A stretch of 64,000 nucleotides of DNA from Peiella sedimenti (GCF_030504955.1 NZ_JAUKTR010000006.1:164251-228250), one strand, 5' to 3'; counted from the first letter of the stretch, positions 23,600 to 36,293 are shown. Notes: generated by a model not told the origin, from the letters alone. A program made the numbers and translations.

Positions 23600-25591
23600 A
23601 TGCCTGCGGCTTTGGGGGAAAGGGATCAGGGCTTGGATGCAGCGGACGACACGACAGGGGTGGCTGAATCCGCTCGGCTAGCCAGCCTGCGCCATTATCA
23701 GGTGCTCGATACGGAGCCCGAGGCCGCACTGGACGACCTCACCAAGCTTGCGGCCCGTCTTTGCAGCGCGCCGAGGGCGCTCGTCAGCCTCGTTGACGAA
23801 GACCGGCAGTGGTTCAAGGCCAGGGTCGGCGTAGAGGCCAGGGAGACGCCGCGAGAAATCTCCTTCTGCCGCCACGCCATTCTCAGTGACGAGACCATGG
23901 TGGTGCCTGACGCCGCCAAGGACCCCAGGTTCGCCGACAATCCTTTGGTCACCGGAGACTTCGGACTGAGGTTCTACGCCGGGGCGCCCCTGGTCACGCC
24001 CGAAGGGCAGAGGCTGGGCACCCTCTGCGTCATCGACACGCAGCCTCGACCGACTGGGCTGACGCCACAGCAAGCGTCGGACCTTGAGCTTCTCGCGCGG
24101 CAGGTGATGGACCATCTGCAGCTCCGCCGCATGGCGCTGGACCGAGAAGCGGACGCCCGCCGCCTCGAGTCGGCGCTGGCCGCGTCTCAGGTCGTGGGTG
24201 CTTGGGATTGGGACGTCCGGGGCGACAAGGTGATCACCGACGCGCGTTTCGCGCGCATGTTCGGCGTTGATCCCGAGGAAGGGGCGCGGGGACTGCCGCT
24301 GGCCACGTTCGTGAACGCGATCCATCCCGAGGATCGCGACCGCGTCGCCCGAATCATCAATGAGTCTCTTCGCGCGGGCGGTGGGTATGAAGCCGAGTAT
24401 CGCGTGATCTCCCCCTACGGCGAGCGGTGGGTGCTGGCGCGCGGGGAGGTGCTGATCGGCGAGGATGGGAAACCGCTGCGCTTTCCCGGGGTGGTGGTGG
24501 ACATCACCGAGCGCAAGCAAATGGAGGCCGAACTCGAGGAGACGGCCCGGAGCCTGATCGATAGCGAGGCGCGTTTCCGCGCCCTGGCTGACGCCATGCC
24601 GCAGATGGTCTGGTCTACGACCCCGGACGGCCTGCACGACTACTTCAATGCGCGCTGGTACCAGTTCACCGGCATGGCCGAAGGCTCCACGGACGGCGAG
24701 GGCTGGGCGGAAATGTTCCATCCCGACGACCAGGAGCGCGCGTGGAGCCGGTGGCGACGTTCGCTCGAAACCGGCGATCCCTATGAGGTCGAGTACCGCC
24801 TGCGGCATCACAGCGGCGAGTTTCGCTGGACGCTGGGCCGCGCCTTGCCTCTGAGGGATGGGGATGGCCGGATCAGGCGCTGGTTCGGCACCTGCACCGA
24901 CATCCACGATCTGAAGCAGGGAGAGGAACAGCGCGAACTGCTCAGTCATGAGCTCAGCCATCGCATCAAGAACATCTTCGCGGTGATGTCCGCCCTGATC
25001 AGCCTGTCCGCGCGCGAGCATCCCGAGGGCAAGGCCTTCGCCGGTTCGCTGAAGCGGCGGATCGGCGCCCTGGCGCGGGCGCATGAGTTCGTGCGGCCAC
25101 ACAGCCGCGTGTCGAGCAAGATGCAACCGGGACCAACGCTCCGGCCCTTCCTCATGTCCCTGTTCGAGCCCTACCGGCGTGGCGAGGGAGAGCCCGCCTG
25201 CGTCCGCCTGGAGGGCGACGACGTGGAGTTCGACGATCAGGTGGCTACGCCCCTGGCGCTGCTTTTCCACGAACTGGCGACGAACGCAGCCAAGTACGGA
25301 GCCCTGTCGACCCCTGACGGGTGCGTCGGGATCACAATCCGGCGCGATGGCGAGGAGCTTCACATCACCTGGAAAGAGACAGGCGGGCCTCCGGTCGCGG
25401 GCGAGCCGTCGCGCGAAGGTTTTGGAAGCACGCTGGCCCGCCACAGCGTCGTCGCCCAGCTGCGTGGCGATCTGGAACGGGTATGGGAAACAGACGGGCT
25501 TAAGGTCTTGGTCACCCTGCCTGTGGCAGCGATGTCGCGGCCCCGGCGCGCCGCGTCTTCATTGGGAACCCAGGCCAGGCTTTCTCGTTGA
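23600..25591 (+). CDS. GAF-PAS-PAS sensor histidine kinase (HWE/HisKA_2 type)
   Basis: A cytoplasmic kinase; ATG 23600 (MPAALGERDQ, 663 residues) is preferred over a TTG nine codons upstream that overlaps the previous stop. The GAF domain (about 40-185; ALVSLVDEDRQWFKARVG, REISFCRHAIL) is like those of blue-light or redox-sensing GAF kinases. Two PAS domains follow (about 190-325 and 330-455; the second has FHPDDQERAWSRWRRSLETG). The HisKA_2 phospho-acceptor is ELSHRIKNIFAVMSALISLS and the catalytic domain has LFHELATNAAKYGALSTP. It is 10 bases before a single-domain response regulator, probably its output partner. Confidence 0.9.
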   Translation: MPAALGERDQGLDAADDTTGVAESARLASLRHYQVLDTEPEAALDDLTKLAARLCSAPRALVSLVDEDRQWFKARVGVEARETPREISFCRHAILSDETMVVPDAAKDPRFADNPLVTGDFGLRFYAGAPLVTPEGQRLGTLCVIDTQPRPTGLTPQQASDLELLARQVMDHLQLRRMALDREADARRLESALAASQVVGAWDWDVRGDKVITDARFARMFGVDPEEGARGLPLATFVNAIHPEDRDRVARIINESLRAGGGYEAEYRVISPYGERWVLARGEVLIGEDGKPLRFPGVVVDITERKQMEAELEETARSLIDSEARFRALADAMPQMVWSTTPDGLHDYFNARWYQFTGMAEGSTDGEGWAEMFHPDDQERAWSRWRRSLETGDPYEVEYRLRHHSGEFRWTLGRALPLRDGDGRIRRWFGTCTDIHDLKQGEEQRELLSHELSHRIKNIFAVMSALISLSAREHPEGKAFAGSLKRRIGALARAHEFVRPHSRVSSKMQPGPTLRPFLMSLFEPYRRGEGEPACVRLEGDDVEFDDQVATPLALLFHELATNAAKYGALSTPDGCVGITIRRDGEELHITWKETGGPPVAGEPSREGFGSTLARHSVVAQLRGDLERVWETDGLKVLVTLPVAAMSRPRRAASSLGTQARLSR

Positions 25592-25601
25592 TCGTGGTCC
25601 T

Positions 25602-26009
25602 ATGTCTGCACGTATCCTGATCGTGGAAGATGAGTGGGTGGTCGCCATGGAGCTGGAGATGCTCCTGACGGACCAGGGCCACTCTGTCGTCGGCATCGCC
25701 GCCGACGCAGACGCCGCGCGCGAAATCGCCCTCACCAATCAACTGGATCTGGCTCTGGTGGACATCCACCTCGCTGACGGGCCCACAGGCATGGAAGTCG
25801 GCCGCGAGCTGGCCAATGAGCACGGCGCCACTGTGGTCTATGTCACGGCCAACCCCGGCCTGATGCGCGAGGGCATCGCCGGAACCATCGGGGTGCTGCC
25901 CAAGCCGACCGACGAGGAATCGATCCTGTCGGTCGTGGAGTACGCGCTGCGCCGCCGTCTGGGCGACCAGAACGTCAGTCCGCCCGAAGCGCTGCGGGCT
26001 TTCGGCTGA
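25602..26009 (+). CDS. Single-domain response regulator
   Basis: A 135-residue CheY-like receiver starting at ATG 25602. The acidic pair is in ILIVEDEWVVAMELEMLL, the phospho-accepting Asp in LDLALVDIHLADGPTG (about 53), Thr in VVYVTANPG and the conserved Lys in GVLPKPTDEESILS. There is no output domain. HisKA_2/HWE kinases are commonly paired with stand-alone receivers of this kind, and the short gap to the kinase supports that pairing. Confidence 0.92.
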   Translation: MSARILIVEDEWVVAMELEMLLTDQGHSVVGIAADADAAREIALTNQLDLALVDIHLADGPTGMEVGRELANEHGATVVYVTANPGLMREGIAGTIGVLPKPTDEESILSVVEYALRRRLGDQNVSPPEALRAFG

Positions 26010-26064
26010 GACTTCCGCAACTTTCGCCGCTGGTCCTCGGCGGCCCAGCCGCTAGTCTTGCGCC

Positions 26065-27021
26065 ATGCGTGCGAACAAGCGCCGGCTCGGCCGGACCGAT
26101 CTGCAGATCGTCCCTATTGTCTTCGGCGGCAACGTCTTCGGCTGGACGGCGGATGAGGCGACGTCGTTTCGCCTGCTCGACGCCTGGGTGGACGCAGGCT
26201 TCAACGCCATAGACACGGCTGACGTCTACTCCTTCTGGGTCGAGGGACACTCGGGCGGGGAGTCCGAGGCCGTGATCGGGCGTTGGCTGAAGCGCCGTGG
26301 CCGGGCCGACGACGTGCTGCTCTTCACCAAGGTGGGGTGGGCGGCCGGCAAGACCGAGGGCGGGAACCTGAAGGCCGAACGCATCATCCAGGGATGCGAG
26401 GCGTCCCTGCGCCGACTGGGGGTGGAGCGAATCGACCTCTATCAGGCGCATAGCGATGATCCCACGACGCCGATGGAGGAGACCCTGGCCGCCTTCGACC
26501 GGCTTGTGCGGGACGGCAAGGTGCGCTGGATCGGTTGCTCCAACTTTACGGCCGAGCGGTTGGCGGAAGCCCTTGAGGTCAGTGACGCCAACGGCCTTGC
26601 TCGCTACGAGTCGGTGCAGCCGCGCTACAATCTTCTCGACAGGGAAGGGTTTGAGCCGGCGCTACGCGACGCCTGTCTAGCGAACGATGTGGGCGCCATC
26701 AGCTACTACGCCCTGGCGGCCGGCTTTCTGACCGGCAAGTACTCAAGCGAAGCCGACCTGCTGGGCCGGGCGCGCGCCGGCGGGGCGGGCCGTTATATGA
26801 GCGCGGAGAACCTTCAGGCGCTTGGCGCGCTGCGGGAGGTGGCGGCAGCCGAGGGCTGCACGCCCGGCCAGGCGGCTGTGGCCTGGTTGCTGACCCGGCC
26901 GGGCCTGACTGCGCCCATAGCCAGCGCCACCAGCGAGGACCAGCTTCAAGAGCTGGCCCGCGCCCTGGAGGTCGGCCTGTCAGCGGACTCCGTCGCGTGG
27001 CTGGACGCTCTCAGGGCCTGA
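26065..27021 (+). CDS. Aldo/keto reductase
   Basis: A 318-residue TIM-barrel NADPH-dependent oxidoreductase. The catalytic tetrad is visible: Asp and Tyr in NAIDTADVYSFWVEGHSGGE, Lys in VLLFTKVGWAAGK and His in IDLYQAHSDDPTTPME. The C-terminal cofactor region is TRPGLTAPIASATSEDQLQE. Similar proteins act on aldehydes or sugars; the substrate cannot be told. The stop ends one base before the convergent trxB stop. Confidence 0.93.
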   Translation: MRANKRRLGRTDLQIVPIVFGGNVFGWTADEATSFRLLDAWVDAGFNAIDTADVYSFWVEGHSGGESEAVIGRWLKRRGRADDVLLFTKVGWAAGKTEGGNLKAERIIQGCEASLRRLGVERIDLYQAHSDDPTTPMEETLAAFDRLVRDGKVRWIGCSNFTAERLAEALEVSDANGLARYESVQPRYNLLDREGFEPALRDACLANDVGAISYYALAAGFLTGKYSSEADLLGRARAGGAGRYMSAENLQALGALREVAAAEGCTPGQAAVAWLLTRPGLTAPIASATSEDQLQELARALEVGLSADSVAWLDALRA

Positions 27022-28023
27022 TCACCAGACGCCGATCTTCTCGGCCTCGTGATGGCTGATGGGATCGCCGGCGCGGGCATGGTCCTGCTCGGCCAGATAG
27101 CGCACGGCCTCAAGCGCAGCCATGCAGCCCATGCCGGCCGCGGTCACCGCCTGACGGTAAATGTCGTCGGTGACGTCCCCGGCGGCGTAGACGCCAGGGA
27201 TGCCCGTGGCCGTCGAGCCGGGCCGCACCTTCAAGTAGCCGCCGTCGTTCATCTCCAGCTGACCCTTGAACAGCTCGGACGAGGGGGCATGGCCGATAGC
27301 GACGAAGAATCCATCCACGTCTATGACCCGGCTCTCGCCAGTCTCGACGTTTTTCAGGCGCAGGCCGCTGACGCTGAGCGGGTCCTCGGCGCCCAGGACC
27401 TCATCGACCTCATGATGCCAGATGACCTCGACCTTGGGTTCGGCGAACAGCCGGTCCTGAAGGATCCGCTCGGCCCGGAACTCGCCGCGGCGGTGGATGA
27501 GGATGACCTTGGCGGCGAATTTGGTGAGGAACAGGGCCTCCTCGACGGCAGTGTTTCCGCCGCCCACCACCGCCACCGTCTTGCCGCGATAGAAGAAGCC
27601 GTCGCAGGTGGCGCAGGCCGAGACCCCGAAGCCGCGGAACTTCTGCTCGGAGGGCAAGCCCAGCCATTTCGCCTGGGCGCCGGTCGAGATGATCACTGTC
27701 TCAGCCAGAAGAATCGGGCCGGAATCCAGCGTCAGCCGGTAGGGGCGGGCCGACAGATCGCAGCTGGTCACCAGGTCGTTGATGACCTCGGTCCCAACAT
27801 GCTCGGCCTGCTTCTGCATCTGCTCCATCAGCCACGGCCCCTGGATGACGTCGGCGAAGCCGGGATAGTTCTCGACATCGGTGGTGATGGTCAGCTGCCC
27901 ACCGGGCTGCATGCCCGTGATGATGACCGGGTTGAGCAGGGCGCGGGCCGCATAAATGGCGGCGGTCCAGCCGGCGGGGCCTGAGCCGATGATGGCGACG
28001 CGGACGGGGCGAGGATCGGACAT
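27022..28023 (-). CDS. trxB: Thioredoxin reductase
   Basis: A 333-residue FAD/NADPH enzyme that reduces thioredoxin. Motifs in order: FAD GSGPAGWTAAIYAARALL (about 13-30), the redox-active CATC in VSACATCDGFFYRGKTVAVV (about 143-162), NADPH VGGGNTAVEEALFLT and the C-terminal FAD contact VYAAGDVTDDIYRQ. Length is close to bacterial TrxB (about 320-340). Adjacent genes are convergent or divergent, so it is probably monocistronic. Confidence 0.95.
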   Translation of the reverse strand: MSDPRPVRVAIIGSGPAGWTAAIYAARALLNPVIITGMQPGGQLTITTDVENYPGFADVIQGPWLMEQMQKQAEHVGTEVINDLVTSCDLSARPYRLTLDSGPILLAETVIISTGAQAKWLGLPSEQKFRGFGVSACATCDGFFYRGKTVAVVGGGNTAVEEALFLTKFAAKVILIHRRGEFRAERILQDRLFAEPKVEVIWHHEVDEVLGAEDPLSVSGLRLKNVETGESRVIDVDGFFVAIGHAPSSELFKGQLEMNDGGYLKVRPGSTATGIPGVYAAGDVTDDIYRQAVTAAGMGCMAALEAVRYLAEQDHARAGDPISHHEAEKIGVW

Positions 28024-28100
28024 GGCGTCTAGATAGGCGCGATTCCGCGCGGAATCGACCGTGTGTCTGCTAGGCTGCTGGGGATCGATCGGAGGGCGCC

Positions 28101-28355
28101 ATGAGCGACGAAAAGAAGGGCCTCAAGCCAGGTCAGGGTTTGGCGATGAGCATGGGAGTCGGCGTGGCGGTGGGCGCCGCCCTGGGGATCGCGCTGGACA
28201 ATCTGGCGCTGGGCCTGGGCGTCGGCCTCGCCATCGGCGGCGGCCTCGGCGCGGCGCTGGAGAGCTCTGCGGCCAAGCGAAAGCCCGGCGAGGGTGGCGA
28301 TGGTCCCCATGCGGACGGGCATGGGGAGGGTGGCGGAGAGGGCGGCGGCGACTAA
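28101..28355 (+). CDS. Small glycine-zipper membrane protein
   Basis: An 84-residue protein with GGAGG seven bases upstream of the ATG. Two hydrophobic Gly-rich segments (GVGVAVGAALGIALDN, LALGLGVGLAIGGGLGAAL) form one or two glycine-zipper helices, ending in a Gly/His/Glu-rich tail ([13 protein letters not shown]). No functional family is recognised. The stop overlaps the reverse-strand neighbour end by four bases (28352-28355). Confidence 0.7.
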   Translation: MSDEKKGLKPGQGLAMSMGVGVAVGAALGIALDNLALGLGVGLAIGGGLGAALESSAAKRKPGEGGDGPHADGHGEGGGEGGGD

Positions 28356-29335
28356 CCGCGCGCGGCCATGGCCTCGAGCACGGCCCGGGCGGCGCGTCCC
28401 GTCTCATCAAGCGGCTCGTAGGACCAGGCGTTCAATGTTCCCTCGAAGCGGCGACTGACTCCACGCGCCTCCAACGCCTGATGCAGACGGGCGAAGCGCG
28501 GCGCGCCGCCTTCGAGGGGAAGGATGTGAACGGGCTTGCGCGTCGCGGCGGCCTCGACGGCCATGTTGGTGGAATCCTCGGTGACCAGGATGTGGTCGGC
28601 GTAGGCCAGGTAGCCGAAGTAGGGATTGTCGCCCACGCCGTCCCAGACCTCGCCCGCCAGGGACGACAGGCGGGCCCTCAGCGCCTCTGCCGCCGAGGGT
28701 GGCGTGCGGCGTGAAAAGGTGACCATGGCCGATCCGCCGGCTGAACCCACCGCCCTAGCGATCTGGTCCGCCAGGGCGGCCGCGTGAGCGTCGCTCAGGT
28801 CGAAGACTTTCGATCGCCCGCCGATCAGCACGGCGCAGCGCGGCGAGGGCAGGGCGGCGAGGCGCGCGAACCGGGCCCGCGCCTCATCCAGCCGAGCCGG
28901 GGTCACGCGATGGGGCGAGCCCAGGATCGGAAAGACGTTGTCGCCCTCGACCTCGTCGTGCTCGGGCGGGATCACCATGTCGAACAGCCGGGTCGGCCAT
29001 CGCGGGTCCTGAAGTTGCACCACCAGGGTTCGCCCACGCGACCAGCGTCGCGCGTTTATTGAAAGCGGCAGGGTGGCCCGCCCGGCGGCGATCCAGACCT
29101 CCGGCCAGGGCGGAGAAAGAGGGTCCGAGCCCTTCGCGAGCATCCGGCGTGGGGCGATCTTCAGCATGGAGGGCAGGCGGTCAGCCCATCGCCTCCACGC
29201 CACGCGCTTGACGGCGATTTCGCTCGGAGCCAGCCGCGCAATGGCCTGGGCCAGGCCAAGGACCTGGTTTTCGATGCCGGCGCGGCCGTCGGAGACGGCC
29301 CAGATGGTCAGGGGCTTGGAAGGATCTACTTCCAC
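28352..29335 (-). CDS. ELM1/GtrOC1 family protein (DUF1022)
   Basis: A 327-residue protein, GTG start at 29335, overlapping the last ten bases of greA. It matches the mitochondrial-fission ELM1 (DUF1022) family: [20 protein letters not shown] at the N-terminus, the internal [20 protein letters not shown], and the C-terminal [20 protein letters not shown]. The fold is a GT-B glycosyltransferase-like one, but bacterial functions are unknown. Coupling to greA suggests co-transcription. Confidence 0.85.
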   Translation of the reverse strand: MEVDPSKPLTIWAVSDGRAGIENQVLGLAQAIARLAPSEIAVKRVAWRRWADRLPSMLKIAPRRMLAKGSDPLSPPWPEVWIAAGRATLPLSINARRWSRGRTLVVQLQDPRWPTRLFDMVIPPEHDEVEGDNVFPILGSPHRVTPARLDEARARFARLAALPSPRCAVLIGGRSKVFDLSDAHAAALADQIARAVGSAGGSAMVTFSRRTPPSAAEALRARLSSLAGEVWDGVGDNPYFGYLAYADHILVTEDSTNMAVEAAATRKPVHILPLEGGAPRFARLHQALEARGVSRRFEGTLNAWSYEPLDETGRAARAVLEAMAARG

Positions 29336-29799
29336 TCGACCTTGAGGATTTCGTAGGCCTTCACACCGCCGGGGGTGTTCACCTCGACGACGTCGCCGGT
29401 CTCCTTGCCGATCATGGCGCGCGCGATCGGCGAGGAGATGGAGATCCGGCCAGCCTTCACGTCGGCCTCGTGCTCGCCGACGATCTGATAGCGGCCCTCC
29501 TCCTCGGTGTCTTCGTCGACCACGGTGACGGTGGCGCCGAACTTCACCTGGCTGCCGGACAGCTTTGAGACGTCAATGACCTGGGCGCGGCTGATCTTGT
29601 CCTCGATCTCGGCGATCTGGCCCTCAATCCAGCCCTGGCGCTCCTTGGCGGCGTGGTACTCCGCGTTCTCAGACAGGTCGCCGTGCGAGCGAGCCTCGGA
29701 GATGGCGGCGATCACGCTGGGCCGCTCCACCGTCTTCAAACGCTTCAGTTCTTCGTCGAGGACACGAAAGCCCTCGGCCGTCATCGGCACTTTTTCCAT
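29326..29799 (-). CDS. greA: Transcription elongation factor GreA
   Basis: A 157-residue factor that rescues backtracked RNA polymerase by stimulating transcript cleavage. The N-terminal coiled coil (about 8-75) carries the tip acidic pair in [20 protein letters not shown]. The C-terminal FKBP-like domain (about 85-155) includes [20 protein letters not shown]. Length is typical. It lies downstream of a terminator that separates it from the small membrane-protein gene. Confidence 0.97.
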   Translation of the reverse strand: MEKVPMTAEGFRVLDEELKRLKTVERPSVIAAISEARSHGDLSENAEYHAAKERQGWIEGQIAEIEDKISRAQVIDVSKLSGSQVKFGATVTVVDEDTEEEGRYQIVGEHEADVKAGRISISSPIARAMIGKETGDVVEVNTPGGVKAYEILKVEWK

Positions 29800-29848
29800 G
29801 TGCGATTTGTTCTTGCTCGCCCGAATTTAGGAAGGACGCTTGGGGACT

Positions 29849-29879
29849 AAAAAACCGACCGCGGGCGGAGGCGGTCGGT
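29849..29879 (-). terminator. Intrinsic terminator upstream of greA
   Basis: ACCGACCGC (29854-29862) and GCGGTCGGT (29871-29879) form a perfect 9-bp stem with an 8-base loop; on the reverse strand the stem is followed by a T-run (29849-29854 read as A's on +). It ends transcription of the small membrane-protein gene (29913-30113) before greA, so greA needs its own promoter. Confidence 0.88.
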
Positions 29880-29912
29880 CATACTCAAGGATAGGACGGG
29901 GGGGCGAGGGAT

Positions 29913-30113
29913 TCAAGAGCCGCCTTCGCGGGTGCGAGATCGCAGGGCGGGAAGCCTGCGCCGCAGGATCGTCCAGCCCACAAGAGCCAGCAGGGCCACA
30001 GCCAAGGCGCTCACCAGAGCGGCCCCCAGCGCCACACCGACGGCGGCCAGCGCCAGGAACAGAAGCAGCGCTGCGCCGCCGCTGGCGAGGAAGTGTACGG
30101 ATTTCAAGCTCAT
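29913..30113 (-). CDS. Small two-helix membrane protein
   Basis: A 66-residue protein (MSLKSVHFLASGGAALLLFL...) with two Ala/Leu/Val-rich membrane segments (about 12-29 and 33-50) and a basic C-terminus (ILRRRLPALRSRTREGGS). No family recognised. Codon usage looks normal for the genome and a terminator follows, supporting a real gene. Confidence 0.55.
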   Translation of the reverse strand: MSLKSVHFLASGGAALLLFLALAAVGVALGAALVSALAVALLALVGWTILRRRLPALRSRTREGGS

Positions 30114-30143
30114 ATAAGCTGAACGCGTGGCCTGAGCCGAGGT

Positions 30144-30818
30144 TCAGCCGCCCGGCAGATTGTATTTCCCGGCCCGCCCTTCGGCCGCTCGGAAGGCGGG
30201 CCGTTCGCGGATGCGCTTCAGGAAGTCGGCGGAGCGCGGCAGCTGGTCGGGTTTCCGCCAGCGTGTGACGGCCGCCAGCAGGGGAAGGCTCATCATGATG
30301 TCGGCCCCGGTGAAGCGATCCCCTGCGAACCAGGGCCGCCTGCCGAGTTCGGTTTCCACATAGCTGAAGATGGAACGCAGCTGCGGCTCGGCGGTGGCCT
30401 GATCGACCTTCTCCAGCACCTTCCGCGCAATGCCGCGAACCGGCCAGGCGGCCTGTGTGGGCGCGCGGGCCACGATCAGCTTGATCAACAGGGGACCCAT
30501 GGCCGAGCCCTCGGCGAAGTGGGTCCAGAAGTCGTAGGCGATGCGTTCGGGCGCCATCACCGGAGGGCGCAGGCGGTGCTCCGGATCGTGCCGGTTCAAC
30601 AGATATTCCTGGATCGCGCCGGATTCTGGCAGGACGACCGGCCCATCCACGATCACCGGCGACTTGCCCAGGGGATGGACCGCCTTCAGCTCGTCGCCGG
30701 CCCGAATGGTGCGCTTGTCGCGCCTGTGCTGGACCAGCTCGTAGGGGACGCCCAGCTCCTCCAGCAGCCAGACGGTGCGGAACGAGCGTGAGGCTTCAAG
30801 GTGATGGACGGTGATCAT
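30144..30818 (-). CDS. Glutathione S-transferase family protein
   Basis: A 224-residue protein with an N-terminal thioredoxin-like domain (ITVHHLEASRSFRTVWLLEE, then HPLGKSPVIVDGPVVLPESG with the cis-Pro and ESG glutathione-binding turn) and a helical C-terminal domain (about 90-215, including WFAGDRFTGADIMMSLPLLA). It should conjugate or reduce electrophiles using glutathione; the substrate is unknown. It follows carB by 19 bases and is probably co-transcribed with it. Confidence 0.92.
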   Translation of the reverse strand: MITVHHLEASRSFRTVWLLEELGVPYELVQHRRDKRTIRAGDELKAVHPLGKSPVIVDGPVVLPESGAIQEYLLNRHDPEHRLRPPVMAPERIAYDFWTHFAEGSAMGPLLIKLIVARAPTQAAWPVRGIARKVLEKVDQATAEPQLRSIFSYVETELGRRPWFAGDRFTGADIMMSLPLLAAVTRWRKPDQLPRSADFLKRIRERPAFRAAEGRAGKYNLPGG

Positions 30819-30837
30819 CGCGCCGCTCCTTTGGCGC

Positions 30838-34137
<3,300 letters not shown>

Positions 34138-34250
34138 GGTCTCTCGCGCGCGAAGGGCCCGGCGCGAAGACTTCGCGCAGGTGGGCAGGCGTGTTGTGGG
34201 CTAAGCGGCTCGCTTACAGACGGCGGAGCGCGGGCGCAAGCGATGGCGGC

Positions 34251-34718
34251 CTAAAAGGGCAGGGCGGTCTCGAACTTGACCCGGCGCAGCACGAAGTAGG
34301 AGCGAAAGGTCGACACGCCGGTGGCGTTCAGCAAACCGTTCACCACCTCTTCGTAGTGCGCCACATCGCGCAGTTGCAGAACCAGCACGTAGTCGATCTC
34401 TCCAGTCACGCCCCAGCACTGCACGACCTCGGGAGTCTCCGCGACGGCCTTGCGGAACGCCGCCCGCGCCGGCTCGCCCAGATGACCCATCTTCACCTCT
34501 GTGATCGCCGTCTGGGGCGCGGCAGAACGCTTCGGATCCGCGAGAGCTACAGTACGTGAAATATAGCCCTTGGCCTTCAGCCGCTTGATCCGGCGGTGAG
34601 CCGTCGCGGTGGAAAGCCCACAGGCGTCGGCAACTTCCTGCAACGACTGGTCCGCGTCGGCCTGCAAGCTGTTCATCAGGGCGCGATCGGCGCGGTCGAG
34701 GGGCTCGTCTGTGGTCAT
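34251..34718 (-). CDS. Lrp/AsnC family transcriptional regulator
   Basis: A 155-residue regulator; start at ATG 34718 (MTTDEPLDRADRALM) with AGGATGAG upstream. The N-terminal HTH is EVADACGLSTATAHRRIKRL (about 26-45). The C-terminal RAM/AsnC ligand domain (about 75-145) includes QCWGVTGEIDYVLVLQLRDV. Members respond to amino acids. It lies upstream of carB on the same strand and divergent from the secreted-protein cluster, so either may be a target. Confidence 0.93.
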   Translation of the reverse strand: MTTDEPLDRADRALMNSLQADADQSLQEVADACGLSTATAHRRIKRLKAKGYISRTVALADPKRSAAPQTAITEVKMGHLGEPARAAFRKAVAETPEVVQCWGVTGEIDYVLVLQLRDVAHYEEVVNGLLNATGVSTFRSYFVLRRVKFETALPF

Positions 34719-34829
34719 AAGCTCATCCTGACGCACCGCGCCGGACTTTCTTCCCGATATTTCGGGCAATTTTGCAATGCGATTTCGTGGCGCCGGTCTA
34801 GCTTAGCAGCTCTCGCGGAGGAGAATGAC

Positions 34830-35384
34830 ATGCGCCTGTTCACCCGCATCGCCTTGGCCGCGGGCCTGGCATTCACAGGAGGCTCCGCCCTGGCGCAGAC
34901 ACAGAGCCCACCACCCGCGCCTGCTGCGGCGCCCTGTTCGGCGCCCGAATACCGCACCCTGGATTTCTGGGTGGGCGACTGGATCGCCGAATGGGACGCG
35001 TCGCCGGGTACTCCGGCAGGTACGGGGTCGAACCGTGTCACGCGCGACGAGTACGGCGACTGCGTCATCACCGAGCACTTCGAGGGCGCCGGGCTGAAGG
35101 GGCATTCAATCTCCACCTACCGGCCGGCCGGCGGCGTATGGCGGCAGACCTGGATGGACGATCAGGGCGGCTATTTCGACCTGAGGGGCGGCCCCGTCGA
35201 GGGACAGGATCATGTCTTCTACTTCGAGACGATCCGACCTCGGGACAACATGCCCCGCCAGCGCATGATCTGGCAGGACGTGACGGCCGACAGCTTCACC
35301 TGGCGCTGGCAAAACAAGCCCGCCACGGCGGCAGAGAGCGATCCTTGGCAGGACCAGTGGGTCGTCCGATACCGGCGGCGTTGA
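34830..35384 (+). CDS. Exported DUF1579-like protein, copy 1
   Basis: A 184-residue protein with GGAGGAGA before ATG 34830 and a cleavable signal peptide (LFTRIALAAGLAFTGGSALA). The mature part has the repeated family core YRTLDFWVGDWIAEWDA, EYGDCVITEHFEGAGLKG and WRQTWMDDQGGYFDLRG, predicting a lipocalin- or calycin-like beta barrel. The ligand is unknown. Two homologous proteins occur 1.5 to 2 kb further on, with two different small genes in between. Confidence 0.8.
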   Translation: MRLFTRIALAAGLAFTGGSALAQTQSPPPAPAAAPCSAPEYRTLDFWVGDWIAEWDASPGTPAGTGSNRVTRDEYGDCVITEHFEGAGLKGHSISTYRPAGGVWRQTWMDDQGGYFDLRGGPVEGQDHVFYFETIRPRDNMPRQRMIWQDVTADSFTWRWQNKPATAAESDPWQDQWVVRYRRR

Positions 35385-35394
35385 CGGAACTCAC

Positions 35395-35760
35395 ATGTCC
35401 AGCCAAGACGTCGATGACTGGTTCGCGGCTTACGACACGCCGCTGAAGCCTTTGATGCAAGCGGTCCGCCGGGTGGTCCTCGAGGCAGACCCCCGCATAG
35501 ATGAGGCTGTGAAGTGGAAGGCGCCGACCTTCGTGTACCGGGGCAATCTGGCGAGCTTTAACCCCCGCTCGAAGGCGCACGTCAGCCTTGTCTTCCACGA
35601 GGGAGCATCGATCCCTGGGGAATTCCCAAACCTCGTGGGTGAGGGAAGCGCGGCCCGGACCATGAAGTTCGCCGGGGCCTGGGCCCTGGCGGAGCGGGCG
35701 GATGAGCTCACGGCAGTGGTGCGGGCTTGGTGCGATCAGCGGTCAGGGGCGGCGACATGA
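35395..35760 (+). CDS. DUF1801 family protein
   Basis: A 121-residue soluble protein typical of DUF1801: DDWFAAYDTPLKPLMQAVRR at the N-terminus, then DEAVKWKAPTFVYRGNLAS and HVSLVFHEGAS. These proteins have a YdhG-like alpha/beta fold without known enzymatic function. It follows copy 1 of the DUF1579-like genes by 10 bases and its stop overlaps the next start (ATGA). Confidence 0.8.
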   Translation: MSSQDVDDWFAAYDTPLKPLMQAVRRVVLEADPRIDEAVKWKAPTFVYRGNLASFNPRSKAHVSLVFHEGASIPGEFPNLVGEGSAARTMKFAGAWALAERADELTAVVRAWCDQRSGAAT

Positions 35761-36293
35761 TCGGGGCCTTAGCTCTGTCCCTGCTGCTGGCCTACGCAAC
35801 TCCTCCGTCGCTCGCCGAGGTCCTGCCGGCGGCTGCGCTCGCGGCCTTCGAGACGGATGGATTGGGCACGGAAGATGTGGCGGCTCTGCGGGACCTGCAT
35901 GACGGCTATGTGCGCGACTGGCTGGCGAATAACGAAGCGGGCGTCCTGGGCGCCTTTACCGATGACGCCGTCCTTCTTCCGCACCACGGACTTGCTTCCC
36001 GCCGAGGCAGGGCGCAGCTCCAGCAGTTCTGGTTTCCAGCGGGCGCGCCTCCCACGCGTCTGGTCACCTATGAGCACCAGATCGAGCGCATCGACGGCGA
36101 GGGTGACCATGCGGTGATCTATGGGCGCTTCAACCTCGTGTGGGACACCAGCACGCATCGCATCTTCAACGAAGGCAACGTGTTGATGGTGGCGCGCCGA
36201 ACCGGACAGGGTTGGCGGTTCACTCACATGATCTGGAACGACCCCCCCAATCGGAGGGAGCCCTTACGATCGGATGGCGGCGGCGTTCCATGA
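35757..36293 (+). CDS. SnoaL/DUF4440-like exported protein
   Basis: A 178-residue protein starting at ATG 35757 (overlapping the previous stop) with a short signal-like N-terminus (IGALALSLLLAYATPPSLA). The body has a nuclear-transport-factor-2-like cone fold: VRDWLANNEAGVLGAFTDDA (helix then strand), AVLLPHHGLASRRGRAQL and the late GQGWRFTHMIWND strand. Such domains bind small molecules or act as isomerase-like scaffolds. The stop overlaps the next ATG. Confidence 0.75.
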   Translation: MIGALALSLLLAYATPPSLAEVLPAAALAAFETDGLGTEDVAALRDLHDGYVRDWLANNEAGVLGAFTDDAVLLPHHGLASRRGRAQLQQFWFPAGAPPTRLVTYEHQIERIDGEGDHAVIYGRFNLVWDTSTHRIFNEGNVLMVARRTGQGWRFTHMIWNDPPNRREPLRSDGGGVP

